36,376 bases of DNA, taken from NCBI RefSeq assembly GCF_026162645.1, contig NZ_JAOTBE010000036.1, positions 1-36,376 on the forward strand, read 5' to 3'. Below, piece by piece: positions 27,677 to 36,376 of this stretch; position 1 is the first letter of the stretch, and every line of letters starts with the position of its first letter. The DNA comes from Paracoccus rhizosphaerae. GTDB lineage: Bacteria > Pseudomonadota > Alphaproteobacteria > Rhodobacterales > Rhodobacteraceae. Under the pieces are notes generated by a model. The model made no database searches. It saw nothing but the letters and a program-made list of their open reading frames with translations, and had not been told where the DNA came from. The position numbers and the translations under genes are program-made.

Positions 27677-27685
27677 CCACAGGTC

Positions 27686-28045
27686 ATGGCTTGGACCGAC
27701 TACAGCAGCAGCCCGCCGCCCGGCACGCGCATCTGCCCTGCGGCCGACGTTACCGGCGTGCGCCCACTGACCGTGACGACTGAGCGGGGCGATTTTCCGC
27801 TGATCCTGCTGCGCGACGGCGACAGGATCCTCGCCTTCGTCAATGCCTGCCCGCACCAATATTTGCCGCTGGATTATCGCGGCACGAACCTGCTGTCGGC
27901 TGACGGAACCAGGCTGCTTTGCACCGCGCATGGCGCGAGCTTCGACAAGTCGACCGGAGAGGTTGTTCAAGGCGCCGAATGCGGCCTCGACCCGGTGCCG
28001 GTCGCCGTATCAGGCGATGACATCATCATCTCGGCGGAGTTGTAG
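27686..28045 (+). CDS. Rieske [2Fe-2S] domain protein
   Basis: This 119-residue ferredoxin-like protein consists of a single Rieske domain. Cluster ligands are Cys55 and His57 in NACPHQYLP, and Cys79 and His82 in LLCTAHGASFD, with 21 residues between the two pairs. It lacks a membrane anchor and a signal peptide, so it is cytoplasmic, like Rieske electron-transfer partners of oxygenases. It is the second gene after hpd; HppD itself needs no ferredoxin, so a partner oxygenase elsewhere or a role in homogentisate catabolism is only a guess. The ribosome binding site is weak (ACAGG), so translation may depend on hpd. Confidence 0.92.
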   Translation: MAWTDYSSSPPPGTRICPAADVTGVRPLTVTTERGDFPLILLRDGDRILAFVNACPHQYLPLDYRGTNLLSADGTRLLCTAHGASFDKSTGEVVQGAECGLDPVPVAVSGDDIIISAEL

Positions 28046-28090
28046 GATCGAAGTTGTCCGGGGACGCAAGGGCCCCCAGACGCTGTCAGA

Positions 28091-29128
28091 TCAGAATCCG
28101 GCCTTGATCTTTTCGAACTCGGCCAGCTGGCGCTGTCGCTGCTCGGGGTCGTTCGGGGTCTGGGCCAGCACCGGTACGTCAATCTCGGACAGCCCCTCGG
28201 CCACGGCAGGTTCATCGGCGATCGTCGCCATCGCCTCGGTCGAGGTGTGGCCATAGCCGATCGTGTCCAGCAGCGCCTTGCCGGCAGACGGCTCCAGCCA
28301 GGCGTTGATGAAGTCATAGACCTTGTCTTCGCTGCCCGGTCCGTCCTTCACGTTCACATAGCCGCAGAAGAAGGTCGACGATCCCTCCTCGGCCTCGCGC
28401 TGGAAGCCGACGGGGTAATCGTCCGCCTGCAGATAGACCACGCCGTCGTTCCACGACCATGCCACGTCCACTGCGCCCGAGGCCATCAGCTGCGCCTGTT
28501 CGGAGGGGTCCGCCCAATAGGCGGCGACGTTCTGGTGCGCCTGGCGCAGCCAGTCGGCGGCGGCCTGGAACTGCTCGTCGGTCACGTCGGTCCAGTCCGT
28601 CGTTCCCGTCGCCAGATAGGCCAGCGCCCAGACGTCGTCCGAGCTGTCTGGCAGTGACGTGCGGCCCTGGTATTTCGGGTCGACGAACACGTCGAGGCTG
28701 GCCACGTCCTCCTCGGGCACCGTCTCGGTGTTGTAGGCGATGGCGGTGGCGCCCCAGTCGGTCGGGATGAACCACACGCCCTGGTCGTCGCGGAAAACCT
28801 CGCTGTCCAGGAAACGCTCATCGATCTTGTCGAAGTTCGGGATGCGCGACGTGTCCCACGGCTCGATCAGGCCCGCGTCGCGATACTTGCCGACCATCTG
28901 GCTGCAGGGATGGATGACGTCGGCGCGAAAACCGGACGCGACCTTCTGGAACGCCTCGTCGTCGTCGCCATAGAAGGCATAGGTCGGGCTGTCGCCGTGC
29001 TTGTCCATATAGCCCTGATAGATCGACGGCTCCTCGAACCCGGCCCAATCGAAGACGGTCAGTTCCGGATCGGCAGCATAGGCGGGCAGGGCTGCCGCTG
29101 CCAGAATGGTGGTTGTCAGCAAACGCAT
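28091..29128 (-). CDS. PotD-like polyamine ABC transporter substrate-binding protein
   Basis: The 345-residue precursor has a signal peptide (MRLLTTTILAAAALPAYA, then ADPELTVFDWAGF). The mature part has the bacterial extracellular solute-binding fold of the spermidine/putrescine type: FDWAGFEEPSIYQGYM at the start, FRADVIHPCSQMVGKYRDAGLIEPWDTS, WFIPTDWGATAIAYNTETV and AWSWNDGVVYLQA, which carry aromatic and acidic residues typical of polyamine pockets. The start at 29128 has AGAGGT upstream. No permease or ATPase gene is beside it, so it either shares a transporter encoded elsewhere or has another use. The ligand is not certain. Confidence 0.88.
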   Translation of the reverse strand: MRLLTTTILAAAALPAYAADPELTVFDWAGFEEPSIYQGYMDKHGDSPTYAFYGDDDEAFQKVASGFRADVIHPCSQMVGKYRDAGLIEPWDTSRIPNFDKIDERFLDSEVFRDDQGVWFIPTDWGATAIAYNTETVPEEDVASLDVFVDPKYQGRTSLPDSSDDVWALAYLATGTTDWTDVTDEQFQAAADWLRQAHQNVAAYWADPSEQAQLMASGAVDVAWSWNDGVVYLQADDYPVGFQREAEEGSSTFFCGYVNVKDGPGSEDKVYDFINAWLEPSAGKALLDTIGYGHTSTEAMATIADEPAVAEGLSEIDVPVLAQTPNDPEQRQRQLAEFEKIKAGF

Positions 29129-29218
29129 GAAATCAGACCTCTCTGCAGACGTGTTTCCTGCAACGCTAAGGGCGGTCAGACGACCGCGCAAGGGCTTCGC
29201 GCAGCCGTGAAAGCGGGC

Positions 29219-29962
29219 CTATCGCATCCGCAGGGCGCCATCAAGGCGGATCGTCTCTCCGTTCAGATAGTCGTTCTCGACGATGAAGGCGGCCAGGCGC
29301 GCAAATTCGTCGGGATCACCGAGTCGCTTGGGAAAGGTCACCTCGGCTGCAAGGCTGTCCTGCACCTCGGACGGCAGGCCCTTCAGCATCGGTGTCGCGA
29401 AGATGCCTGGCGCGATGGCGCAAACGCGGATGCCCTGGCTGGAGAGGTCGCGTGACAAGGGCAGCGTCATGCCTGCGATGCCCGCCTTGGATGCCGCATA
29501 GGCTGCTTGGCCCTTCTGTCCATCGAATGCGGCAATCGAGGCCGTGTTGACGATCACACCGTTCATGTCGCGCCCGTTCCGGGCCATCTGCTCGGCCGCC
29601 AGTCGCAGGACGTTGAAGCTGCCGATCAGGTTGATCTCGATGGTGCGACGAAAGCTGTCCAGCCGGTGCGGCCCGTCGCGGCCAAGCGTCCTTTCGCCGG
29701 TCGCGATGCCTGCGCAGTTCACGCAGACGTCGATGCCGTCCATGGCTTCGACCGCTTGGGCGATGGCCGCTTGGACGCTGGCCTCGGCGGTGACGTCGGT
29801 TCGGGCAAAGCCCGCGCCGATGGCCGCAGCGGCGTCAGCGCCGGCCTCGTCACGGTCCAGCACCACCACCTGCGCGCCGCGGCTGCGGAAATGCGCGGCG
29901 GTTGCCGCGCCAAGGCCCGAGGCACCGCCCGTCACGATGGCGCGGCAATTCGAAAGATCCAT
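29219..29962 (-). CDS. short-chain dehydrogenase/reductase, 3-hydroxyacyl-CoA dehydrogenase type 2-like
   Basis: The 247-residue classical SDR has TGGASGLG at 11-18, the NAG-like VNCAGIA at 81-87, Ser142, Tyr155 and Lys159 (AYAASKAG). AGIATGERTLG and the SFRRTIEINLIGSFNVLRLAAEQM segment resemble the HSD17B10-type 3-hydroxyacyl-CoA dehydrogenases, which use NAD+. This suggests fatty or branched-chain acyl-CoA oxidation, but substrate prediction within SDRs is unreliable. The start at 29962 follows GGGAGGGG. The frame is open upstream through ppk2, which I read as non-coding. It lies 62 bases after ppk2 on the same strand and is probably the last gene of that group. Confidence 0.87.
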   Translation of the reverse strand: MDLSNCRAIVTGGASGLGAATAAHFRSRGAQVVVLDRDEAGADAAAAIGAGFARTDVTAEASVQAAIAQAVEAMDGIDVCVNCAGIATGERTLGRDGPHRLDSFRRTIEINLIGSFNVLRLAAEQMARNGRDMNGVIVNTASIAAFDGQKGQAAYAASKAGIAGMTLPLSRDLSSQGIRVCAIAPGIFATPMLKGLPSEVQDSLAAEVTFPKRLGDPDEFARLAAFIVENDYLNGETIRLDGALRMR

Positions 29963-30009
29963 GTTCCCCTCCCTGATCGTTCCGGAAGGTTCTGGCATGG
30001 CGGTGCCGC

Positions 30010-30044
30010 CGCGCCAAGGCGCGATCAGCTGCGAAGCAGCTCGG
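30010..30044 (-). other. tandem hairpins at the end of ppk2
   Basis: AGCTGC-3-GCAGCT at about 30028-30042 overlaps the ppk2 stop, and CGCGCC-2-GGCGCG follows at 30010-30023. Both are in the transcript between ppk2 and the SDR gene. There is no T-tract; they may slow degradation or transcription. Confidence 0.35.
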
Positions 30045-30915
30045 GCCCGCCGGCGATCTGGGGGTCGATCTCTCCGATGACGCTGTCGTCCCGGCCGGCG
30101 AAGCCAACCGACTTCAGGATCGTCTGGATGGCTGCGATCCTGGCGCGGCGCTTGTCGTCCGACCTGATGACAGTCCAGGGCGCAATGGGGGAATGGGACA
30201 GGTTCAGCGTCTCGTGGATGGCGCGGCTGTAGTCGTCCCAACGGGCCAGCCCCTCGACGTCGATCGAGCTGAGCTTCCACTGCTTCAGCGGGTCCTGTTC
30301 GCGGTCCAGGAACCGGCGCAGCTGTTCGGCCCGACCGACATTCAGCCACAGCTTGATCAGCACCACGCCGTCATCGACCAAGGTCTGCTCGAAGCCCGGA
30401 AGCTGGCGGAAGAAGGCGTTGCGCTGTGGCTCCGTCACGAAGTCGAAGACCCGCTCGACTACGCCGCGGTTGTACCAGCTGCGGTCGAACAGCGCGATCT
30501 CTCCGGCGGCCGGCAGCCAGTCGATATAGCGCTGGAAATACCACTGGCCCGCCTCGCGTTCATTGGGCTTGGGCAGCGCGACGACGTAGGCGGAACGAGG
30601 GTTCAGGTTCTCGCGCACACGCTCAATCGTGCCGCCTTTGCCGGCGGCGTCGCGGCCCTCGAACAGCACGACCAGCCGCTTGCCCGTTGCAAGGACGTCG
30701 TGCATCAGGCGGACCAGCTGCAGCTGAAGGTCGGCCATCTGCGCCTCGTAGTCGCCCTTGTCCATCTCGTCCGAGTACGGGAAATCCGCGTCCAGCACAT
30801 CCTTGCGCCCGCCCTTGGCGATGGCCTTGCGGATCTCGGGCGGCGCGCCCTCGTTCAGATAGTCGGTGATCTGCCCGACAAGCGGCAGGTCCGGCATGGG
30901 CTGGGGATCGGCCAT
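30025..30915 (-). CDS. ppk2: polyphosphate kinase 2
   Basis: PPK2 transfers phosphate between polyphosphate and nucleotides, usually making GTP or ATP from the diphosphate. The 296-residue protein is a single-domain class I-type PPK2. Walker A is in [16 protein letters not shown] (Lys93), followed by the lid region [25 protein letters not shown] and Walker [15 protein letters not shown] (Asp144), then [21 protein letters not shown] and the C-terminal [13 protein letters not shown]. Family hits of this kind were sometimes wrongly named as kinases of other substrates, but the motifs are clear. It starts three bases after the metA stop and overlaps a hairpin at its own stop. Confidence 0.96.
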   Translation of the reverse strand: MADPQPMPDLPLVGQITDYLNEGAPPEIRKAIAKGGRKDVLDADFPYSDEMDKGDYEAQMADLQLQLVRLMHDVLATGKRLVVLFEGRDAAGKGGTIERVRENLNPRSAYVVALPKPNEREAGQWYFQRYIDWLPAAGEIALFDRSWYNRGVVERVFDFVTEPQRNAFFRQLPGFEQTLVDDGVVLIKLWLNVGRAEQLRRFLDREQDPLKQWKLSSIDVEGLARWDDYSRAIHETLNLSHSPIAPWTVIRSDDKRRARIAAIQTILKSVGFAGRDDSVIGEIDPQIAGGPELLRS

Positions 30916-30918
30916 CTG

Positions 30919-31845
30919 TCATCCTTCTCCGATGCGCGACATGTCATACCATGTCGTCTGGTAGATCTCGTTGATCCAGTTACCGTAGAGCAGGTGGGCA
31001 TGGCTGCGCCAGCGATTCAGGGGCGCCTGCGTGATGTCGTCGTCGGGATAATAGTTGGCAGGGACATCGACCGGCTTGCCCGCCGCCATGTCGCGGTCGT
31101 GTTCCTCTTTCAGCGTCGTGCTGTCGTATTCGAAGTGGTTGAAGACATAGATCGCACGGTGATCCGGATCGGCCAGCAGACAGGGTCCGACCTCGGGGCT
31201 GGCCAGAAGCGTCGTCAGGGCAGGGCGGGCATCGACATCCTCCTGCCGGATCTCGGTCCAGCGGCTGACGGGGACCAGCACGTCGTCGGAAAACCCGCGC
31301 AGATAGGGAGAGGCCGGGGCCAGGTTGCGGTGCCTGAAGCAGCCGAAGGCCTTGGCGGGCAGGATGTGCTTTGGAAGGCCATGGAAATGCCAGGCCATCG
31401 CCATACCGCCCCAGCAGACGCCGAAGGTCGAATGGACATGGGTCTGGGTCCAGGCGAAGACGCGGGTCAGTTCGTCCCAATAGGTGACCTGCTCGAAGGG
31501 CAGATGCTCGATCGGGGCGCCTGTGATGATCAGGCCGTCGAATTTTTCTCCGGTCGCCTCGACCTCGCGGAAGGGGCGATAGAAGCTTTCAAGGTGATCG
31601 GCGGCGGTGTTGCGGCTCTCGTGATCCGACATGCGGATCAGCTGAAAGTCGATCTGCAGGGGGGTTGCGCCGATGACCCGGGCAAACTGGTTCTCGGTCT
31701 GGATCTTCTTGGGCATCAGGTTCAGCAGGCCGATCCGCAGCGGACGGATGTCCTGGGTCGCGGCGCGACCGGGGGACATCACCATGACGCCCTCCTCGGA
31801 GAGGATGCGATAGGCGGGCAGGTTCTCGTTCAGGGTGATCGGCAT
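30919..31845 (-). CDS. metA: homoserine O-acyltransferase (MetA type, probably acetyl-CoA specific)
   Basis: MetA activates homoserine for methionine synthesis. The 308-residue protein begins [20 protein letters not shown] and has [22 protein letters not shown], the nucleophile Cys144 in FGVCWGGMA, and the His and Glu of [10 protein letters not shown]. In the acyl-donor position it has [10 protein letters not shown], a Glu where succinyl-using E. coli MetA has Gly (Gly111). Family knowledge links Glu there to acetyl-CoA, so O-acetylhomoserine is the likely product. I start at the ATG at 31845, one base after the upstream ATPase gene's stop. It is followed by ppk2. Confidence 0.95.
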   Translation of the reverse strand: MPITLNENLPAYRILSEEGVMVMSPGRAATQDIRPLRIGLLNLMPKKIQTENQFARVIGATPLQIDFQLIRMSDHESRNTAADHLESFYRPFREVEATGEKFDGLIITGAPIEHLPFEQVTYWDELTRVFAWTQTHVHSTFGVCWGGMAMAWHFHGLPKHILPAKAFGCFRHRNLAPASPYLRGFSDDVLVPVSRWTEIRQEDVDARPALTTLLASPEVGPCLLADPDHRAIYVFNHFEYDSTTLKEEHDRDMAAGKPVDVPANYYPDDDITQAPLNRWRSHAHLLYGNWINEIYQTTWYDMSRIGEG

Positions 31846-31846
31846 G

Positions 31847-32710
31847 TCAGCTGTCCTTGCGCGCAATGGCGCGGGCGATCAGGTCGTTGAAGTCGTGGGG
31901 GTCGCGAACGTCGGCCACTTCCTCGGCGAGGATGGTCACCCCGCGGCGGGCCATGGCCTGATAGCGCGGCTGGCGGTGGGCGAGGGCGCGGGCATAGGTC
32001 CAGCGGATGAAGTCGTCAGGGTTGACCTGCGCCTCCTCGAGGCCCTTCTCGACCCGATAGGCGATCCAGGCCTGCTCCAGGAACTGCGGCTGGTAATACA
32101 TCGGCTTCGGCGCCTTGTCGAAGCGACGGACCAGCTCCGCAGTGTGCGCGTCGCTGCCCCTGATCCAGACCAGAAGCAGGTCACGCTCGAGCGCGGTCAG
32201 AACGGGATCGTCGGGATCGTCCGGGTCCACGACTTCGCAGATGGACCCGCCGCTGTCGCAGACGAAATGCGGCAGGGCATAGATGTCGCGGGAACGGTCC
32301 ATGAAGTGGCGCGTGTCCAGAAGCGACGCGATCTCGGCCCGGCGGTGCTGGTTCTGGCGCTGGCAGTAGTCGCCAAAGGGCAGCCCGCCGCGGCTGGGGC
32401 TGCCAGGCTTGCCAAGGTAGGTGGAGAGCGGGGCCAGGTTGTCGAAGGTGATGTTGCTGGCGATGTAGACGCTGTCCGACATCAGCAGGTCGCGCAGGAA
32501 CGGAACCTTCATCGCCTCGCGCTTGAAGTTGTCGGCGATGTATTCACCCATGTAGCGCGTGCCGATGCGGTAATCGACCGAGTAGTGGAACCAGTCGCCG
32601 GTCCCACGCAGCATCGAGGCGAGATAGGTCTTCCCAAGGCCGGACATGCCGAAAAGCACGATCCGTCGTGAAGGGGCGCTCTGCCACTCTGCTGCATTGC
32701 GATAGATCAT
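31847..32710 (-). CDS. uncharacterised P-loop ATPase/kinase-like protein
   Basis: I do not recognise a named family. The 287-residue protein opens with a short segment and then [19 protein letters not shown], a Walker A (GMSGLGKT, 21-28) on a kinase-like P-loop. A conserved-looking [19 protein letters not shown] follows, in the position where shikimate and gluconate kinases bind substrate. Later features are the acidic [12 protein letters not shown] region, [30 protein letters not shown] and a C-terminal [13 protein letters not shown]. No membrane segment or signal peptide is seen. It starts the metA-ppk2-SDR run, one base upstream of metA. The context suggests a role linked to methionine or polyphosphate metabolism. 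Confidence 0.8.
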   Translation of the reverse strand: MIYRNAAEWQSAPSRRIVLFGMSGLGKTYLASMLRGTGDWFHYSVDYRIGTRYMGEYIADNFKREAMKVPFLRDLLMSDSVYIASNITFDNLAPLSTYLGKPGSPSRGGLPFGDYCQRQNQHRRAEIASLLDTRHFMDRSRDIYALPHFVCDSGGSICEVVDPDDPDDPVLTALERDLLLVWIRGSDAHTAELVRRFDKAPKPMYYQPQFLEQAWIAYRVEKGLEEAQVNPDDFIRWTYARALAHRQPRYQAMARRGVTILAEEVADVRDPHDFNDLIARAIARKDS

Positions 32711-32924
32711 CCGCGGTTCCCTTATAAAGTCCCCTTTAGCTACTCATAGCAACCGGTCAAGGGAAGGGTACGACGCGCGCATCCGAGGCCACGAAGGAAA
32801 CGCTGCGTTCTTGGTCGCTTTCGCAGAGACATGTCGGATCGGATCAATGCGCCTTGCGCCGGAACCCGGCGCCTGCCTCACTTCGAGACATCTCTGGAGA
32901 TGAGGACGTTTGGCTAAACAACAC

Positions 32925-32950
32925 ACGGCCCCACCGGAAGGCGGGGCCGT
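32925..32950 (-). terminator. stem-loop downstream of the FadL-family gene
   Basis: ACGGCCCC (32925-32932) and GGGGCCGT (32943-32950) form a perfect 8-bp stem with a 10-nt loop, 23 bases after the FadL stop on the minus strand. The minus-strand continuation is T-rich (GTGTTGTTTAG). The plus strand also has a TTTTTG run nearby, so it may work in both directions. Confidence 0.6.
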
Positions 32951-32972
32951 CTGAACGATTTTTGTTTCAAGC

Positions 32973-34172
32973 TTAGAAGCGATAGCCTATCCGGACGCCC
33001 AAACCCCAAGCATCTGCGTCCCGCATGTCCGCACGTGCTTCGTCCCGCGTCTGGGGAGACGCGTCACCGAGTTTGGTGTAATTCACTCCAGTCGTAATTC
33101 GAACAGTACCCTGGTCATATATGGCGGCCAGTGTGATGCCCTTTCGCCCTGTTGTCGGCGCCAAAGGTGAAACAAGTTCATCACCTTTAGGCTCGAAGGT
33201 GAACGAGGCTGAGCCTGACCAGCTGTCGGTGAACTGTCGCCCGACTCCTAAAGTGTATGTCGTCGTGTCTTCCAGGTCGACCAATCCGCCCCCGGTTGCG
33301 CGAACAAATGCTTGCGGATCTACCCGAAACGATGACCAGTCTACCCATCTGATCGAGCCAAATAGCAAGGTGCCAGGGGCGACTCCGGTCTGGAACTCGA
33401 GGTTCCAACTCTCTGGTGTCGAAACTTTTGTGGTCGAGGTCTCGTCAATGGCTGGCACGACAGGTATTGGCCCTAGCCCGTCCGGGTCGATTATCAAAGA
33501 TTCGCGGGTGCGGAATTCGTGCTCGACGTCCGAATTGTAGGTAAGTGACACGCGAGCAGCAATTTCGGGGCGTTCCCAAGAAACACCCGCAACCCATCCA
33601 ATCGCAGTGTCACTCTCAAGGTCAACATTATAGCCTTGTACGCCTCCGGCACAAGGTGTTGGAACAAGCGGATTGGAATAGGCACACCCGTCAAGCGTGA
33701 CAGAGCCGTCGGCGCGAGATCCACGGATGCCGCCGTGGACAGAGAAGTTGCTTGGGAGGCTATAACGCCCCAACGCAGTGAAGGTTGTAGAGTCGACCCG
33801 AGCACGAGTGCCGCCGAGCAAGGGTGAGCCGGTAGCTTCAGTGGGCGGGAAACCAGGCTGTGACGGGTACAGGATGTCAGCGCCGAACGGCTGCTCGATA
33901 ATTATCGCTGCTGAGATGTTCGGTGTGATTTGATGCTTGTAAGCTAATCCCGAGAAGCCATAGCCCTGGGCAACGTCGCCGGTCTGGAAGCCGGTCGTTG
34001 AGAAACGGTCTGTACCCTCGACCGTAGGGTCGACGCCGCCAAAGCTCAGCTCGGCATAGTTCCCTTCCTCGAACAGCGGCGCCAGTGACTGCGGTGCGCG
34101 TTCGATCCCCCCGGCCATAAGCGGCGCGGCTCCAAGCATCAGAACGGCCATGCCGGACAATGCGATCTTCAT
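32973..34172 (-). CDS. OmpP1/FadL-family outer membrane transport protein
   Basis: A 399-residue outer-membrane beta-barrel precursor with a signal peptide (MKIALSGMAVLMLGAAPLMA). The mature part starts GGIERAPQSLAPLFEEGNYAEL and follows the FadL pattern: a hatch-like N-terminus, NISAAIIIEQPFGADI, SWNLEFQTGVAPGTLLFGSIRWVDW and barrel strands up to the terminal GLGVRIGYRF, whose final Phe is the BAM signal. FadL proteins import hydrophobic compounds such as long-chain fatty acids. The start is one of two ATGs; I took the second (34172) because it is better spaced from GGGAGG, and the first (34175) adds one Met. Codon choice is visibly less GC-biased than in the neighbours, which may reflect horizontal origin or outer-membrane diversification. 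Confidence 0.9.
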   Translation of the reverse strand: MKIALSGMAVLMLGAAPLMAGGIERAPQSLAPLFEEGNYAELSFGGVDPTVEGTDRFSTTGFQTGDVAQGYGFSGLAYKHQITPNISAAIIIEQPFGADILYPSQPGFPPTEATGSPLLGGTRARVDSTTFTALGRYSLPSNFSVHGGIRGSRADGSVTLDGCAYSNPLVPTPCAGGVQGYNVDLESDTAIGWVAGVSWERPEIAARVSLTYNSDVEHEFRTRESLIIDPDGLGPIPVVPAIDETSTTKVSTPESWNLEFQTGVAPGTLLFGSIRWVDWSSFRVDPQAFVRATGGGLVDLEDTTTYTLGVGRQFTDSWSGSASFTFEPKGDELVSPLAPTTGRKGITLAAIYDQGTVRITTGVNYTKLGDASPQTRDEARADMRDADAWGLGVRIGYRF

Positions 34173-34191
34173 CATCTTCCTCCCAGATTGA

Positions 34192-35832
<1,641 letters not shown>

Positions 35833-35866
35833 GCGGTACTCGGATAGCTGCCTCGCAGCCGACCGC
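35833..35866 (+). terminator. candidate hairpin after guaB
   Basis: GCGGT (35833-35837) pairs with ACCGC (35862-35866), and inside it GCTGC (35847-35851) pairs with GCAGC (35855-35859). It begins directly after the guaB stop. No T-tract follows, so strength as a terminator is uncertain. Confidence 0.35.
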
Positions 35867-36337
35867 GATCCTTGACCGTGAAGGCGGACCAAAATGCTGC
35901 GGCCGGGCTTGGATGCCAGATCCCTGTTCGATCTTCTGCTTCATTGAAAAGCACGGAACCAAGACCCTCCTCCGCTGGGTCGAGTTCGCACTTCGCCGCG
36001 TGGGGATTGGCATCAGGCAACTTTACGTTCGCCTAGAGCCCTGTCATTGTCGCCTCTCAATCTCTTCAGCCGCAGGGTGATGTGACAGGGATCAGCTGCA
36101 CGATGCCCGACTGGCCTACCGCCTGAAAAGTGGTTCTCCCTGTGACCTGCCCCCTGTCGGTCCCTCGGTCATGACGAGAGTCTGCCGGTTTGAGATTGGT
36201 AGTCGGCAGGTGGTTTTAGGGCAAGCGCGCCGGGCGCGGAGCCATCAGGGTGCGCAAGCGATGGATTGGACGCCCCCCGGCGGCATCGATGTGCCATGGT
36301 GGCGGGTGTTGAAGCACCGCTACGGAGGGGAGCGTCC
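35867..36337. other. unassigned stretch between guaB and the IS110 element
   Basis: Apart from an open but start-poor frame (about 35829-36080, plus) with an unusual run of Cys residues and no family I know, I see no gene. The right part (from about 36130) probably includes the upstream non-coding end of the IS110 element, with a small stem CTGCCG/CGGCAG at 36182-36187 and 36204-36209. The element boundary cannot be placed from this sequence alone. Confidence 0.4.
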
Positions 36338-36376
36338 ATGGAAGAGGTTAGCATCATCGGCCTGGATTTGGCCAAG
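36338..36376 (+). mobile_element. IS110-family transposase, first 13 codons (partial)
   Basis: The ATG at 36338 follows GGAGGGG seven bases upstream and reads MEEVSIIGLDLAK, then the window ends. The GLDLAK start is the first catalytic Asp segment (DEDD RuvC-like domain) of IS110/IS1111 transposases. Elements of this family insert without terminal inverted repeats and use a structured RNA encoded in their non-coding end to recognise target and donor DNA. Only 13 residues are visible, so the subgroup cannot be fixed; the sequence resembles the IS1111-like branch. Confidence 0.68.

Noticed and set aside
30193..31890. A 565-codon plus-strand frame opposite ppk2 and metA
   Set aside because: It spans two well-supported genes and the gap between them, with no domain of its own.

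Overview
The window looks like chromosomal DNA of a GC-rich alphaproteobacterium of the Rhodobacteraceae, probably Paracoccus or a close relative. This rests on gene content and order (clpP-clpX, then NDUFA12, an MCE protein, a DUF2155 protein, aat and accC-accB; a metH split into two genes; metA in the Glu-type, acetyl-CoA-using form) and on the dense GC-rich coding. This is recognition from protein sequence; no database search was run. I see no rRNA, tRNA, CRISPR array or prophage.

Layout. The left edge (1-179) is the 3' end of an IS481-type transposase, and the right edge (36338-36376) is the first 13 codons of an IS110-family transposase, so both ends touch insertion sequences. Between them are mostly housekeeping and metabolic genes: pth with DUF2332 and DUF2237 genes (176-2309, minus); clpP and clpX (2474-4530, plus); NDUFA12, an MCE/MlaD-like gene and a DUF2155 gene (4612-5817, plus), meeting aat and accB-accC (5784-8279, minus); hisA-hisF-hisE (8387-10294, minus) and a divergent DUF2147 gene.

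Next comes a surface-polysaccharide block: an SqdB-like UDP-sulfoquinovose synthase, a KpsT-like ATPase and a KpsE-like protein on the minus strand, with a divergent KpsM-like permease (11162-15542). Then a complete choline-to-glycine-betaine module: the importer choXWV (minus) and betI-betB-betA (plus), sharing a 87-bp intergenic region that holds a probable BetI operator. BetA meets the two-part methionine synthase metH tail to tail. An Lrp/AsnC regulator lies upstream of metH and diverges from hpd (tyrosine degradation), which is followed by a small Rieske protein.

The right third holds an orphan PotD-like binding protein and a tightly packed minus-strand run: an uncharacterised P-loop ATPase, metA, ppk2 and a short-chain dehydrogenase (29219-32710). 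A FadL-family outer membrane protein, with a visibly less GC-rich sequence than its neighbours, and guaB follow. Methionine metabolism is a recurring theme (metH in two parts, metA). The least explained parts are the P-loop ATPase coupled to metA, the SqdB-like gene beside a capsule exporter, a palindromic insert inside the IS481 transposase, and a hairpin that could cover the metH start.
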